A stretch of DNA of 64,000 bases from Crocinitomicaceae bacterium (GTDB lineage Bacteria; Bacteroidota; Bacteroidia; Flavobacteriales_D; Crocinitomicaceae), in NCBI GenBank assembly GCA_020436025.1, contig JAGQYP010000003.1:1-64000 (forward strand). The letters are read 5' to 3'. The position numbers were made by a program, and so were the translations under genes. Positions within the stretch are counted from its first letter, which is position 1, and the number at the start of each line of letters is the position of its first letter. Positions 26,310 to 35,782 of this stretch are shown here, in pieces. The notes under the pieces were generated by a model. The model had not been told where the DNA came from, ran no database searches, and was given only the letters and a program-made list of their open reading frames with translations.

Positions 26310-26537
26310 ATGAATAAAATTTTTGACGTAAGACTTGGACTAATGGCTTCGCTCACTTTGGGCTTGGCTCCTTTTACTCCTCCTCATATCATTGGAAAAA
26401 TTCAGTGGGTTATGGGAGGTGCTGTGGGAATGAAACCAATGGACTGGTTCGATTTATTTCTTCATGGACTACCGTGGGTTTACCTCATCATTAGTGCCAT
26501 TATCTATTTCAAGGAAAAACAAAAAGCAAAAGCGTAA
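26310..26537 (+). CDS. Small membrane protein
   Basis: The 75-residue protein has two hydrophobic segments (about 9-24 and 50-66, LPWVYLIISAIIYF) and a lysine-rich end. The middle holds IQWVMGGAVGMKPMDWFDL. It lies six bases after the rhodanese gene and ends before a terminator, so the two form an operon. The function is not known; I recognise the type as a short conserved Bacteroidota membrane protein but cannot name it. Confidence 0.7.
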   Translation: MNKIFDVRLGLMASLTLGLAPFTPPHIIGKIQWVMGGAVGMKPMDWFDLFLHGLPWVYLIISAIIYFKEKQKAKA

Positions 26538-26569
26538 TTTCTCAGTTGAGTAATTTTGGAATAATCAAA

Positions 26570-26597
26570 AAGGCGGACTACGGTTCGCTTTTTTTTA
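26570..26597 (+). terminator. Terminator of the rhodanese operon
   Basis: AAGGCGGAC pairs with GTTCGCTTT (two G-T pairs) around TACG, followed by a T run. Confidence 0.75.
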
Positions 26598-26647
26598 TCT
26601 AAAACGAATTGATTATAGCCTCATCGAAAGAAAAAAATCGAAAATAC

Positions 26648-27277
26648 TTACTTTTTACTTTTCCTTTTGGACTTTCGACTATTCAATACATTTATATTGA
26701 ACCCTAAACCAAAACTCACACGTAATTCTGACATGTCAAAAGCCTCTGCATTAGATAGGTGACGCCCTAAAATATAAGCTCCTTCGATATACATATGGAA
26801 CCACTTTGGCGCATAATACCTCAATCCAAAATTGAAACTTAAAAATGGATTGACACCTATTTTCTGAGTAATATTTCCACTAATGGAATCCAAACCACCT
26901 CCATCTGATAATCTGGTTAGGGCAAGCCCAGGACCTATTCCGACATAAGGATCAATAGGCGAATTATTTGGAATATGATAACAAGAGATCACCGACAACT
27001 GATGATTCATGTTTAATCGAGCTTTCTCTCCTAGACTATTTATGAAAATATAAATATCACCTCTCACCGACCAATCTCTTTGAAACATATACTCCAAATA
27101 ACCTTGTACGTAGATATTTTGCGTCTTAGAATTTGCAAACCCTACTGAAAAAGTCAAACCTCCATTCAGCATGCCATTACCCAGTACACGTTTAGGATAT
27201 TTGTTTTCTAAACTATCCTGCCCCATCACCAACAACGGAAGCATGAACAAAATCACTATTGCTTTTTTGATTTCCAT
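26648..27277 (-). CDS. Outer-membrane beta-barrel protein
   Basis: The 209-residue protein has a signal peptide (1-19, LLVMGQ) and alternating amphipathic strands through to the end (TFSVGFANSKTQNIYVQGYLEYMF, PYVGIGPGLAL, NFGLRYYAPKWFHMYIEGAYILG). It has a terminal strand LRVSFGLGFNINV and a short basic tail. This fits an eight-stranded OmpW/OprF-like barrel. Its start overlaps the end of the next upstream gene by 22 bases, and both encode similar barrels, suggesting a tandem pair. Confidence 0.75.
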   Translation of the reverse strand: MEIKKAIVILFMLPLLVMGQDSLENKYPKRVLGNGMLNGGLTFSVGFANSKTQNIYVQGYLEYMFQRDWSVRGDIYIFINSLGEKARLNMNHQLSVISCYHIPNNSPIDPYVGIGPGLALTRLSDGGGLDSISGNITQKIGVNPFLSFNFGLRYYAPKWFHMYIEGAYILGRHLSNAEAFDMSELRVSFGLGFNINVLNSRKSKRKSKK

Positions 27278-27936
27278 AAGTCGGCAATTTTAACGTTGAA
27301 ATTGAGTGTAACTAATAAATGTCCCTCCAAAATATTTCCTTGATGTGTTTCTACTTGCAACTCCCTAGAACCTGCATTATCAATAATATCCGCATGAATT
27401 TCCTTGCCAAGATGAAACATGTATTGACCACTGAGACCAATATCGAATCTTCTTCCAATGTGAAAATGAGTACCTAAACCAATCTGCGCGGCAGCACTCC
27501 ATCTAGATTGCGTTTTATCTGAATTATCTATTGTTGCAGTGCTGTAAGCCGTAACACGTGTGTAATCAAAACAATGTCCTGCCAGCAAATAAGGCTGAAA
27601 CCATTTTTGTTTGAATTTAAAAGGATAGAACATGACGGACCAACCAATATGGTAATCTTCTCGCTTTCCCATTCCTCCAATATCTGTTGTGATATAATCT
27701 GCAAACCACTCGGTATTCAACCATCGTAGTAATTGAATCCTGAATTGTCCTCCAAATCCGAATCCTGGATTCCCGTCAACCCCAAAAAAGGATCCGGTTG
27801 TGCGCATTCCTAAAGAAAAAGTTCCTCCGTCGGTTGTTCTAAAATCTTTAGGTTCTTTTACCTCTTGACTTAAAGCTAAGCTTGAGAATAGCAGGACAAA
27901 GGCGAGCCATCCCGCAATAGATTTCCTGTGCATCAT
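27256..27936 (-). CDS. Outer-membrane beta-barrel protein
   Basis: The 226-residue protein has a signal peptide (about 1-23, LALSQ) and barrel-type strands (TFSLGMRTTGSFFG, GFGFGGQFRIQLLRWLNTEWFADYI, RWSAAAQIGLGTHFHIGRRFDIGLSGQYMFHLG). It is longer but similar in composition to the downstream barrel, with which it overlaps by 22 bases in another frame. The substrate or role is unknown. It is the first gene of the pair. Confidence 0.75.
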   Translation of the reverse strand: MMHRKSIAGWLAFVLLFSSLALSQEVKEPKDFRTTDGGTFSLGMRTTGSFFGVDGNPGFGFGGQFRIQLLRWLNTEWFADYITTDIGGMGKREDYHIGWSVMFYPFKFKQKWFQPYLLAGHCFDYTRVTAYSTATIDNSDKTQSRWSAAAQIGLGTHFHIGRRFDIGLSGQYMFHLGKEIHADIIDNAGSRELQVETHQGNILEGHLLVTLNFNVKIADLWKSKKQ

Positions 27937-27984
27937 AAATTTTCTGGTTTTCTATTAAGACGTAAAAATTGGAAAGTTTAGTAT

Positions 27985-28878
27985 TTACTCTCTCATTTTT
28001 ACAGCCTTCATGGTATTCGCCATCAGAGATGCAATGGTCATTGGGCCAACTCCGCCAGGTACTGGAGTAATGTAAGAAGCTTTTTTACTAATCGCTTCGA
28101 AATCACAATCACCTAGCAAACTAAATCCAGATTTTTTTGAAGGATCATCAATGCGATGAATTCCTACATCCACTACAACTGCTCCCTCTTTAATCATGTC
28201 GGCTTTCACGAATTCTGGTTTCCCGATTGCAGCAACCACGATATCGGCTCTTCTAGTAATTTCAGCTAAGTTTTTAGTACGACTATGAGTTAAGGTCACC
28301 GTACAATTACCCGGATTACTATTTCTCGACAACAAAATACTCATTGGCGTCCCCACAATATTTGACCTTCCGATTACCACACAGTCTTTCCCTGATGTTT
28401 CAATGTTGTATCTTGCAAGAAGTTCCATGATTCCATTAGGTGTGGCCGATACAAAGGTGGGCAACCCTAAAACCAATCTACCCAAATTCTCTGGATGAAA
28501 TCCATCTACATCTTTTTCTGGAGCTACAGCTAACGTTACTTTATCCTCGTCTATGTGTTTTGGTAAAGGCAGTTGAACTATGAAACCATCAATCTCAGGA
28601 TCCATGTTCAAATCATGCACTAATTTCAATAGTTCCTCTTCGGAAATATCAGCTTCTTTTCTGATTAAAGTAGATTCAAACCCGACTGCTTCGCATGCTT
28701 TTACTTTGGCGTTCACATAAGTTCTACTTGCGCCATCATCTCCAACTAATATCGCTGCCAGATGCGGAATCTTTTTCCCTTGTGCTTTTCTTTGTTCTAC
28801 TTCCTGACGAAGCTCTTCTTTGAGTTCCGCTGATGTTTTTTTTCCGTCAAGTAATTGCATAATTCGAGTTTTTCTCAA
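27985..28878 (-). CDS. folD: Bifunctional methylenetetrahydrofolate dehydrogenase/cyclohydrolase FolD
   Basis: FolD interconverts 5,10-methylene-, methenyl- and 10-formyl-tetrahydrofolate. The 297-residue protein shows the family motifs [17 protein letters not shown] (with the catalytic Lys, about 50-66), the [12 protein letters not shown] stretch, the NADP-binding [14 protein letters not shown] (about 173-186) and the C-terminal [15 protein letters not shown] (about 275-289). The length is normal. It lies in a minus-strand run but is separated by 35 bases from the upstream gene, so cotranscription is possible. Confidence 0.96.
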   Translation of the reverse strand: MRKTRIMQLLDGKKTSAELKEELRQEVEQRKAQGKKIPHLAAILVGDDGASRTYVNAKVKACEAVGFESTLIRKEADISEEELLKLVHDLNMDPEIDGFIVQLPLPKHIDEDKVTLAVAPEKDVDGFHPENLGRLVLGLPTFVSATPNGIMELLARYNIETSGKDCVVIGRSNIVGTPMSILLSRNSNPGNCTVTLTHSRTKNLAEITRRADIVVAAIGKPEFVKADMIKEGAVVVDVGIHRIDDPSKKSGFSLLGDCDFEAISKKASYITPVPGGVGPMTIASLMANTMKAVKMRE

Positions 28879-28913
28879 ATATAATCAGCTCAACGCCTAA
28901 ATCAAGAAAAATC

Positions 28914-29660
28914 TTAGGAAATTCTTCGGATGTGTGAGAAGGTATGAGAATACTTGTTCATGTCAGCTACCCAAATACCCTTTTCATCCAGCTTGTCGAT
29001 TCTGATCTTTCCGTAGGCATGAATGATTTTAGAATCCTCCAAACAAATACCAACATGAATCACTTTTCCTTTACTGTTTATGAAAAATGCTAAATCCATG
29101 GGTTTCTGATTGCCTAGTTCGATCATCTTCCCTTCTTCAGCCTGCTGATAAGCATCGCGAGGAAGATCAATATTCTTGAAAGCAAAAACGATCTGCGTAA
29201 ACCCTGAACAATCCACACCAAAAATGCTTCTTCCTCCCCATAGATATGGAGCGTTCAGATAGGACATGGCTATCGTTTCCAGATTCTCTTTCCAATTCTG
29301 CGTATGCGTTCCTAAAATGGCATATTCATCTTCTCCGATTTCAATAGTATTGCCTTTAATCTTGTGAAGATTGGCCCCTTTTATGATCGTTTGTGGACCA
29401 GTTGGGGTGTTTATGGTCAGTGTGTTTGCATACAACCGATGTGATTGCTTTTTATTTCCTTTAAATGGTTTGAATAGCTTTTCATCTGTCCAACCTTCAT
29501 ACCCGTCATGTAAACATCTAATTTTTCTCCACTGTTCTTTTTCTTCCAGGACTTCTAATAATTCACCAAAAAGTAGCTGAGTAACGATTTCTGCAGGATC
29601 TCTTGGTTCTGCTCGCACAGGAATCACTGCGAGATGTACATAATACAATTCTTGTTTCAT
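28914..29660 (-). CDS. NlpC/P60 family cell-wall hydrolase with SH3 domains
   Basis: The 248-residue protein has an N-terminal SH3-like part (about 1-120, with LLFGELLEVLEEKEQWRKIRC and HDGYEGWTDEKLF) and a C-terminal NlpC/P60 domain (about 125-245). The catalytic Cys is in GVDCSGFTQIVF (about 150), and the His is in KGKVIHVGICLE (about 200). The family cuts the D-Glu to diamino-acid bond of murein peptides. No signal peptide is visible, so it probably works in recycling inside the cell. It overlaps the DinB gene by four bases. Confidence 0.88.
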   Translation of the reverse strand: MKQELYYVHLAVIPVRAEPRDPAEIVTQLLFGELLEVLEEKEQWRKIRCLHDGYEGWTDEKLFKPFKGNKKQSHRLYANTLTINTPTGPQTIIKGANLHKIKGNTIEIGEDEYAILGTHTQNWKENLETIAMSYLNAPYLWGGRSIFGVDCSGFTQIVFAFKNIDLPRDAYQQAEEGKMIELGNQKPMDLAFFINSKGKVIHVGICLEDSKIIHAYGKIRIDKLDEKGIWVADMNKYSHTFSHIRRIS

Positions 29661-30247
29661 TTCCCTACTGGGTATTTGGGATCTAATTTGATATTCTTGA
29701 TTTGCTGTAAATGCCTTTCTACGTGAAATGAAACATAGATCAAAGCATCTCCCAATCTCAATTTGATTCGGTTTGAAATGGCTAAAGGTATTTTCGTTCT
29801 TCTTAAATTCACTTCGGCAGCTTCATGGGAAATCTCTAGCATTTCCTGTTGATAGTCCATGAATTTAGCAATTTGATCTCCTTCTTCCAATACCGGATGA
29901 ATGGCAGGGTTATGCATTCTGGGAGACTTTAGCTTTCGGCGAACATTGTTCATCTTCCCCAATTTCATGGATTTGATCTGAGCTAAACCAAGCGGACTTG
30001 AAACATATTTTTCTTTAGGATGATCGTGTCTGGTACTTTCAATTCTATCCTTAAATGCTTTATTGTAATAGCTGGAAAATGAATTGATATGAGCGAGCAC
30101 TTGATTAATACTCCAGCCCCCACCTTTAGGACGAAAATTTAATTGTTCAGGGCTCAAGTTTTTCAGCTCTTTTTCTCCGAATTGTAAGGCAAGTTCTGCT
30201 ACTCTCCTAACCTCACTGATCAAATGTTCTCCTGAACGAATTCTCAT
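29657..30247 (-). CDS. DinB-like four-helix protein
   Basis: The 196-residue protein has the DinB/YfiT helical pattern: NFRPKGGGWSINQVLAHINSFSSYY (about 38-62) with a first metal-binding-type His, and FHVERHLQQIKNI (about 175-187) with two further His. Many members bind a divalent metal through three His and act as thiol transferases, but the substrate is not known here. It is the first gene of a pair with the NlpC/P60 gene (ATGA overlap). Confidence 0.8.
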   Translation of the reverse strand: MRIRSGEHLISEVRRVAELALQFGEKELKNLSPEQLNFRPKGGGWSINQVLAHINSFSSYYNKAFKDRIESTRHDHPKEKYVSSPLGLAQIKSMKLGKMNNVRRKLKSPRMHNPAIHPVLEEGDQIAKFMDYQQEMLEISHEAAEVNLRRTKIPLAISNRIKLRLGDALIYVSFHVERHLQQIKNIKLDPKYPVGK

Positions 30248-30295
30248 CTAAATCTCACTTGTTAATTAAAGAATCTTAAATATATATATTTATTT

Positions 30296-31477
30296 CTATT
30301 CCCGAACTGCCCTTTTTTGAAAATAGGCATTCATTGGATGGGCAAACAAAACAAATACAAATCCAATTAGTGCAATGAACGCGCCAAAAACATACATCCA
30401 TTGTAAAGTCTCAAACGTATTTTTATAAAAGGAGTTGGTTGCAAAAGCTCCTAATCCAATTCCTATCTCCAAACAAATGAACAGAGTAGCCAAACCTCTG
30501 CCTTTAAATCTGGGGTCACTTAAGTCTGATGTCCAAGCAAACAAGGCCGGACTATTAATTCCTGTCGCCACCCCATAAGAAAATGCTGATAAAGTGTATA
30601 CAGTGGCATTTTCTGCAATTCCGGTGAGGTACATTGAAATGGCTAATATCAATAATCCAACAATCAAATTATTCCTTCTCCCATACTTATCAGAAAATTT
30701 ACCGGCAACCACACGCACTACCATGGTGGATAAAGTATAAAAAGCCAGAAACCACCCTTTGTTTTCAATATTGAGAAACTTGGCGTGATCTGGAGCCGTT
30801 ACAAAGACAATTCCCGAGCAAGTAGCTGTAATCAGCATTAAAATGGCAGGAGTAAAAACCAAGGGATCAAATATCTCATGCGGTTTCACATACAAATGCT
30901 TTAATCTCATTCGATCCTTTTTCTCTAAGGGTTCCTTCACACCTGGGATCAATAAGATGGATAAAAATCCTAATCCACTCGCTGCATAAAATAAACCCTC
31001 TATTCCTATTGCATTGGCAATGATCGACCCCATAAATTGTCCTAGTCCAATGCCAACTGAAATAGTAATACCAAAAATTCCCATGGCCTCTCCTCTCCTA
31101 TCCGCCGGAACAATATCAGAAACTAAGGTAGTGACTCCTGTAGGATGAAAACCCGTCGAGAATCCATGCAAAAAACGAATCACAAAAAACATCATGATTC
31201 CCGTACTTAAAGGATATACCAAAAGCATTATTGCCGATACAATCAATCCAAAATATACGATTGGTTTTCGACCGATTTCGTCACATAGTTTTCCTGAAAA
31301 TGGTCTGGAAATGGCTGCGGATATCACCCAGAAAATGAAAATATACCCTTTGTATTCTTCTCCTCCTAAATTGGTAAGAAAATCATTCAGCTCCGGCAAA
31401 ATCAAGTTGAAGGAGGTCATGAACAGTAACATGTTCAGACACAACAACCAAAAATCACGGGAGTATCTGTTCAGCAA
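30296..31477 (-). CDS. Major facilitator superfamily transporter
   Basis: The 393-residue protein has twelve predicted membrane helices. The MFS signature RPFSGKLCDEIGRKPIVYFG follows helix 2 (about 58-77), and the matching loop VVRVVAGKFSDKYGRRNN lies in the second half (about 252-269). The length is normal. The family is of the drug/sugar efflux type; the substrate cannot be told. It starts 12 bases downstream of ffh on the same strand and may be transcribed with it. Confidence 0.9.
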   Translation of the reverse strand: MLNRYSRDFWLLCLNMLLFMTSFNLILPELNDFLTNLGGEEYKGYIFIFWVISAAISRPFSGKLCDEIGRKPIVYFGLIVSAIMLLVYPLSTGIMMFFVIRFLHGFSTGFHPTGVTTLVSDIVPADRRGEAMGIFGITISVGIGLGQFMGSIIANAIGIEGLFYAASGLGFLSILLIPGVKEPLEKKDRMRLKHLYVKPHEIFDPLVFTPAILMLITATCSGIVFVTAPDHAKFLNIENKGWFLAFYTLSTMVVRVVAGKFSDKYGRRNNLIVGLLILAISMYLTGIAENATVYTLSAFSYGVATGINSPALFAWTSDLSDPRFKGRGLATLFICLEIGIGLGAFATNSFYKNTFETLQWMYVFGAFIALIGFVFVLFAHPMNAYFQKRAVRE

Positions 31478-31489
31478 ATTTTTTAATGA

Positions 31490-32839
31490 TTACATTCCGG
31501 GCATTCCTCCGCCCATTCCTTTAAACTGGCCCATCATTTTCATCATGTTCTTCTTGTTACCCATCATTTTCATCATTTTACGGGTATCTTCGAATTGTTT
31601 GATAAGCTTATTCACTTCCTGAACACTTTGTCCGGATCCACTGGCAATTCTTTTCTTTCTTGAACCATTAATTAAAGCCGGATTTTCTCTTTCAGCAGGA
31701 GTCATGGATTGAATAATTGCTTCGATATGTTTGAATGCATCATCTTCAATCTCAACACCTTTTAATGCTTTTCCCATTCCTGGAATCATGCCCATCAGAT
31801 CCTTGATGTTCCCCATCTTTTTGATCTGTTGCAATTGTTCCATGAAATCGTTGAAATTGAACTGATTCTTCTGAATTTTCTTTTGAAGTTTTCTTGCCTT
31901 TTCTTCGTCAAATTGTTCTTGTGCCTTTTCAACAAGAGAAACAACATCCCCCATTCCAAGGATTCTGTCGGCCATTCTCTCAGGATAGAAAATGTCTAAC
32001 GCATCCATCTTCTCACCAGTTCCGACAAATTTGATTGGCTTATCTACAACTGTCTTAATCGTTAATGCCGCTCCACCACGGGTATCACCATCCAATTTAG
32101 TTAAGACAACTCCGTCAAAATCGATGCGATCATTAAACGTCTTAGCGGTGTTTACAGCATCCTGACCTGTCATGGAATCCACAACAAATAAAGTTTCCGT
32201 TGGATTGATCGACTTCTTTACATTTGCGATCTCCTCCATCATTTGCTCATCAACAGCTAAACGTCCTGCAGTATCGACAATGACCACATTAAACGAATTA
32301 CTTTTCGCATATTGAATTGCATCTTGAGCAATCTTTACCGGATTCTTTTCTTCTTTATTAGAATAGACCTCAACACCTAATTGCTCCCCTAAAACGTGAA
32401 GCTGATCAATTGCCGCTGGTCGATAAACATCACAGGCAACCAAAAGAGGTTTTTTCCCTTTTTTATTCTTTAAAAAGTTTGCAAGTTTTCCAGAGAAAGT
32501 AGTTTTACCAGAACCCTGAAGACCCGACATCAAAATAATCCCTGGAGAACCTTGGAAATTGATATCCACCTTTTCTCCACCCATTAATTCAACAAGCTCC
32601 TCATGACATATTTTGACCATCAATTGGCCAGGAGAAACAGAAGTTAGTACGTCTCTTCCTAACGCCTTTTCCTTTACATTTTGCGTAAATTCCTTAGCCG
32701 TTTTGAAGTTCACATCCGCATCCAAAAGTGCTCTACGCACCTCCTTCAATGATTCTGCAATATTGATTTCTGTAATCTGTCCTCTTCCTTTTAGGACCTT
32801 AAATGCTCTGTCAAACTTCTCTGATAAATTCTCAAACAT
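31490..32839 (-). CDS. ffh: Signal recognition particle protein Ffh
   Basis: Ffh binds signal sequences and 4.5S RNA and delivers ribosomes to FtsY. The 449-residue protein has the N domain, the G domain with GLQGSGKTTFSGKLA (about 105-119), DTAGRLAVDEQMM (about 188), TKLDGDTRGGAAL (about 247) and GMGD (about 296), and a methionine-rich M domain that ends in a run of Met, Lys and Gly. All GTPase motifs are intact. Confidence 0.97.
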   Translation of the reverse strand: MFENLSEKFDRAFKVLKGRGQITEINIAESLKEVRRALLDADVNFKTAKEFTQNVKEKALGRDVLTSVSPGQLMVKICHEELVELMGGEKVDINFQGSPGIILMSGLQGSGKTTFSGKLANFLKNKKGKKPLLVACDVYRPAAIDQLHVLGEQLGVEVYSNKEEKNPVKIAQDAIQYAKSNSFNVVIVDTAGRLAVDEQMMEEIANVKKSINPTETLFVVDSMTGQDAVNTAKTFNDRIDFDGVVLTKLDGDTRGGAALTIKTVVDKPIKFVGTGEKMDALDIFYPERMADRILGMGDVVSLVEKAQEQFDEEKARKLQKKIQKNQFNFNDFMEQLQQIKKMGNIKDLMGMIPGMGKALKGVEIEDDAFKHIEAIIQSMTPAERENPALINGSRKKRIASGSGQSVQEVNKLIKQFEDTRKMMKMMGNKKNMMKMMGQFKGMGGGMPGM

Positions 32840-33002
32840 CTTGTAAAAACTTTTTTTAAAAGGACTGCGAATTTACAAAAATGAAAGGGAAAATAGAAGG
32901 GAATTCGATATTATCTAGAATTTGTCTAAATGTCTTGTATTACTTAGCATTTTCAATTAAATTTTAGGATATTCGTAAGACAAACTGAGGGCTACTGCTT
33001 CG

Positions 33003-33914
33003 ATGGAACTGATATATCTTAAACGAGACCAAATAGACACTGAAAAATGGAACCAATTAGTGAATGAAAATCCTAAGGTTTCCGTTTCTAATTTTACTTG
33101 GTTTTTGGATATTATCTCGGAAAAATGGGGCGCTTACAAAGCAAAGAATGAGGATATTTATTTTCCACTTCCTTATTTATCCGGTGTGAAAAATAAAATG
33201 CTTTATCAGCCAATTTTCTCTAGGGTTTTGAGTGTAGTGGCAAGTTCGGAAGCGAATATTCAAAATTTCATCGGGCAGTTAAAAGAGCGTATTCCAAAAG
33301 ATTTCAAACATTATTGGTTTCACGCTGATTTCCCCATGCAATCGAATTCTACGGAGCGCATATATCAAAAAATTGAGCCTTTGGATGGATTGGAAAGTAT
33401 TCGTTCGAATTATTCGACAAATGCAAAGAGACAGATCAAAAAATACGCAGAATCAGATTCCGAGCTACTAATTAATTCAAATATATCTGAAGGAGTAGAT
33501 TTGATCAAAAAAGTTTTAGGAGAAAAGATTCCCGAATTGAAAAACGAACAATTTGAAATCTTAAAGAAGCTTGTAACAACTTCCATGAAGGAAAATGGTG
33601 GTTTTTTGATCAATCTTACCCAAAAATCCAATATCAAAGCAGCTGCATTTTTTATCAAAAGAGACCGAGATCTAGTATTTATAAAAGGAGCAGCTCACGA
33701 AGATGAATTAAAAAAAGGAGCCATGTATGGGCTAATGGATCAATCGTTTGAACATTTTTCGGAACAAATTACGACCATTGATTTTGATGGCTCCAACATC
33801 GAATCTGTTGCTGAATTTTACAAAAGATTAGGTGGAAAAGATCATATTTATTTCGAAAATAAAAACACACAAAAGATCCCAATTCAATATTCAATCATTA
33901 AAAATCTATTTTAA
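33003..33914 (+). CDS. FemAB/GNAT-type acyltransferase-like protein
   Basis: The 303-residue protein resembles the FemAB-like acetyltransferase group of Bacteroidota. It opens YLKRDQIDTEKWNQLVNE and FTWFLDIISEKWGA, has a central RSNYSTNAKRQIKKYAES (about 131-149), and a second GNAT half with GGFLINLTQKSNIKAAAFFI and INFDGS-type IDFDGSNIESVAEFYKRLGG (about 260-279). This last motif is typical of family members that use aminoacyl or acyl donors. The substrate is unknown. It is followed two bases after its stop by upp. Confidence 0.7.
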   Translation: MELIYLKRDQIDTEKWNQLVNENPKVSVSNFTWFLDIISEKWGAYKAKNEDIYFPLPYLSGVKNKMLYQPIFSRVLSVVASSEANIQNFIGQLKERIPKDFKHYWFHADFPMQSNSTERIYQKIEPLDGLESIRSNYSTNAKRQIKKYAESDSELLINSNISEGVDLIKKVLGEKIPELKNEQFEILKKLVTTSMKENGGFLINLTQKSNIKAAAFFIKRDRDLVFIKGAAHEDELKKGAMYGLMDQSFEHFSEQITTIDFDGSNIESVAEFYKRLGGKDHIYFENKNTQKIPIQYSIIKNLF

Positions 33915-33916
33915 GC

Positions 33917-34564
33917 ATGGTACATAATCTTGGCAATAGCAATTCCATTCTCAACAACTTCATCTCTGAAATTCGAGACAAAGAAGTTCAAAAAGATTCC
34001 ATGCGTTTCAGAAGAAATATGGAGCGCGTTGGCGAAATCATGGCCTACGAGATAAGTAAAACCTTGACGTTCGATGATAAGAAAGTAACTACTCCTCTTG
34101 GAACATGCGATTCAAAAGTATTAAAACAATACCCCGTTTTATCGACAATTTTAAGAGCAGGACTTCCTTTTCATCAAGGATTTTTAAATTATTTTGACCA
34201 ATCCGAATGTTCTTTTGTAAGCGCTTGGAGAAAACATCATAATAGCGAAGAATTTGATATTGTTGTGGAATATAAATCTTCACCGAATTTAGAACACTCA
34301 GACTTAATTCTCTGTGATCCGATGTTGGCAACAGGTTCAAGCATGCTTTCTGTTTATGAAGCCCTTTTGCAAAACGGTAAGCCTAGATCGTTGAATATTG
34401 CAGCGGTAATTGCAAGTCAGGATGCACTCGAACATTTAAAAGCACAACTTCCGGATCACGCTACAATTTGGGTAGCTGCAATTGATGAAGAATTAACAGC
34501 TCAGTCCTATATCGTACCTGGTCTAGGAGATGCTGGAGATTTGGCATACGGAGAAAAACTATAG
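33917..34564 (+). CDS. upp: Uracil phosphoribosyltransferase
   Basis: Upp converts uracil and PRPP to UMP for pyrimidine salvage. The 215-residue protein shows RNMERVGEIMAYEI (about 33-46), STILRAGLPFHQGFLNYF (about 75-92), the PRPP loop LILCDPMLATGSSM (about 130-143) and the uracil-binding end YIVPGLGDAGDLAYG (about 196-210). The length and order match the family. Confidence 0.95.
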   Translation: MVHNLGNSNSILNNFISEIRDKEVQKDSMRFRRNMERVGEIMAYEISKTLTFDDKKVTTPLGTCDSKVLKQYPVLSTILRAGLPFHQGFLNYFDQSECSFVSAWRKHHNSEEFDIVVEYKSSPNLEHSDLILCDPMLATGSSMLSVYEALLQNGKPRSLNIAAVIASQDALEHLKAQLPDHATIWVAAIDEELTAQSYIVPGLGDAGDLAYGEKL

Positions 34565-34565
34565 A

Positions 34566-35030
34566 ATGCATTTTGGATTTGTCATAACAGTCTTACTTAC
34601 CGGTACGTGGAAATTCATGTTTACCCCTGCCCTTTCTTTTGGCTTGGGATTCAATTTTCTGGAAACCTGGGTATTGAGCTGTGGTGGAGCCGTATTTAGT
34701 GCCTTTATTTTTTATTATTCTGCTGATTTTTTCATGTTAAGAGCTGCAAGAAAACGCAAAGAAAAATACCATCAGGCCTTAGCAAAAGGGATTACTATTC
34801 CAAGAAAAAAGCAAATGACAAGGATGAATAAAATCATTGTCATCCTCAAGAAAAAAGTGGGATGGTACGCCATTAGTTTTTGGGTACCCCTGTTTTTATC
34901 CATTCCCATTGGCTCAATCATTGTGGCAAAATTCTACGGAAAACGTCTTTTTACTTTTCCGTTGATCGTAATTGGAATCCTATTGAATGGATTGATCATC
35001 ACAACTATAAGTTATTTCATTCTAGGTTGA
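34566..35030 (+). CDS. Small integral membrane protein
   Basis: The 154-residue protein from ATG 34566 (the frame also opens inside upp) has membrane helices at about 3-20, 30-53, 98-118 and 128-150, and a basic loop (RAARKRKEKYHQALAKG, RKKQMTR) between the second and third. I recognise no family. It starts immediately after the upp stop (one base between) and its own stop TGA overlaps the TTG start of the HAD gene, so all are coupled. Confidence 0.65.
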   Translation: MHFGFVITVLLTGTWKFMFTPALSFGLGFNFLETWVLSCGGAVFSAFIFYYSADFFMLRAARKRKEKYHQALAKGITIPRKKQMTRMNKIIVILKKKVGWYAISFWVPLFLSIPIGSIIVAKFYGKRLFTFPLIVIGILLNGLIITTISYFILG

Positions 35031-35722
35031 AAACAGTGAAACACATATTTTTCGATCTAGACAGAACTCTTTGGGATTTTGAAAAGAACTCCTATGAAGC
35101 ACTGACTGAAATTTTAACTGAATTGGATCTGCTTTCTCAAGGGTTATCCGCATCCGAATTCATCGAGAAGTACAGACAAATAAATGAACACTATTGGGGT
35201 TTGTATCGAGATGGAAAGATTGAAAAAGAGAAATTGAGATACATCCGCTTCCAAGATACGCTTCATTATTTTGAAATCTTTGATAAAGACCTTGGAGCAC
35301 AAATTGGTGAAAAGTACATTTCCATCAGTCCGAAAAAGAGAAACTTAGTCCATGGCACCATGGAAATCCTGAATTATTTACAACCCAAGTACAGTCTACA
35401 CATAATTACCAATGGGTTTGAGGAAGTACAAGCCATTAAAATGAAAGAGAATAAACTGGTGCCCTTTTTTGACACGGTTACATGTTCGGAAGAAGTGGAT
35501 GCTAAAAAACCCGATCCAAAGATTTTCATTCATGCCATGGAAAAGTTCAAAGCCAAACCTGAGGAATCTGTCATGATAGGCGACGACTATATTGCAGATA
35601 TTGAAGGCGCAGAAAAAGTAAACATGAAAGCCATCTATTTTAATCCGGAATCCAATGATCGGAATCACGAGAATCACATTCATTGTTTGACCGAATTAAA
35701 GGACTATTTCCGAGCACATTGA
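35027..35722 (+). CDS. YjjG-like HAD superfamily nucleotidase
   Basis: From TTG 35027 the protein starts MKTVKHIFFDLDRTLWDFE, matching the usual start of this group; a GTG at 35036 is the alternative. The HAD motifs are FDLDRTLWDFE (nucleophile and acid Asp), HIITNGF (about 122), DAKKPDPKIFIHAMEK (motif III Lys, about 155) and IGDDYIADIEGAE (about 183). YjjG-type enzymes remove phosphate from pyrimidine or non-canonical nucleoside monophosphates, which fits the neighbouring upp. The length of 231 residues is normal. Confidence 0.85.
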   Translation: MKTVKHIFFDLDRTLWDFEKNSYEALTEILTELDLLSQGLSASEFIEKYRQINEHYWGLYRDGKIEKEKLRYIRFQDTLHYFEIFDKDLGAQIGEKYISISPKKRNLVHGTMEILNYLQPKYSLHIITNGFEEVQAIKMKENKLVPFFDTVTCSEEVDAKKPDPKIFIHAMEKFKAKPEESVMIGDDYIADIEGAEKVNMKAIYFNPESNDRNHENHIHCLTELKDYFRAH

Positions 35723-35782
35723 ATCAAAAAGAACTCAATTGAAACAAATTAATATATTTACACTTTATAGATATTGAAACCC

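Noticed and set aside
34880..35026. Upstream start for the HAD gene
   Set aside because: It would extend into the membrane-protein gene in another frame; family members begin with the KHIFFDLD strand.
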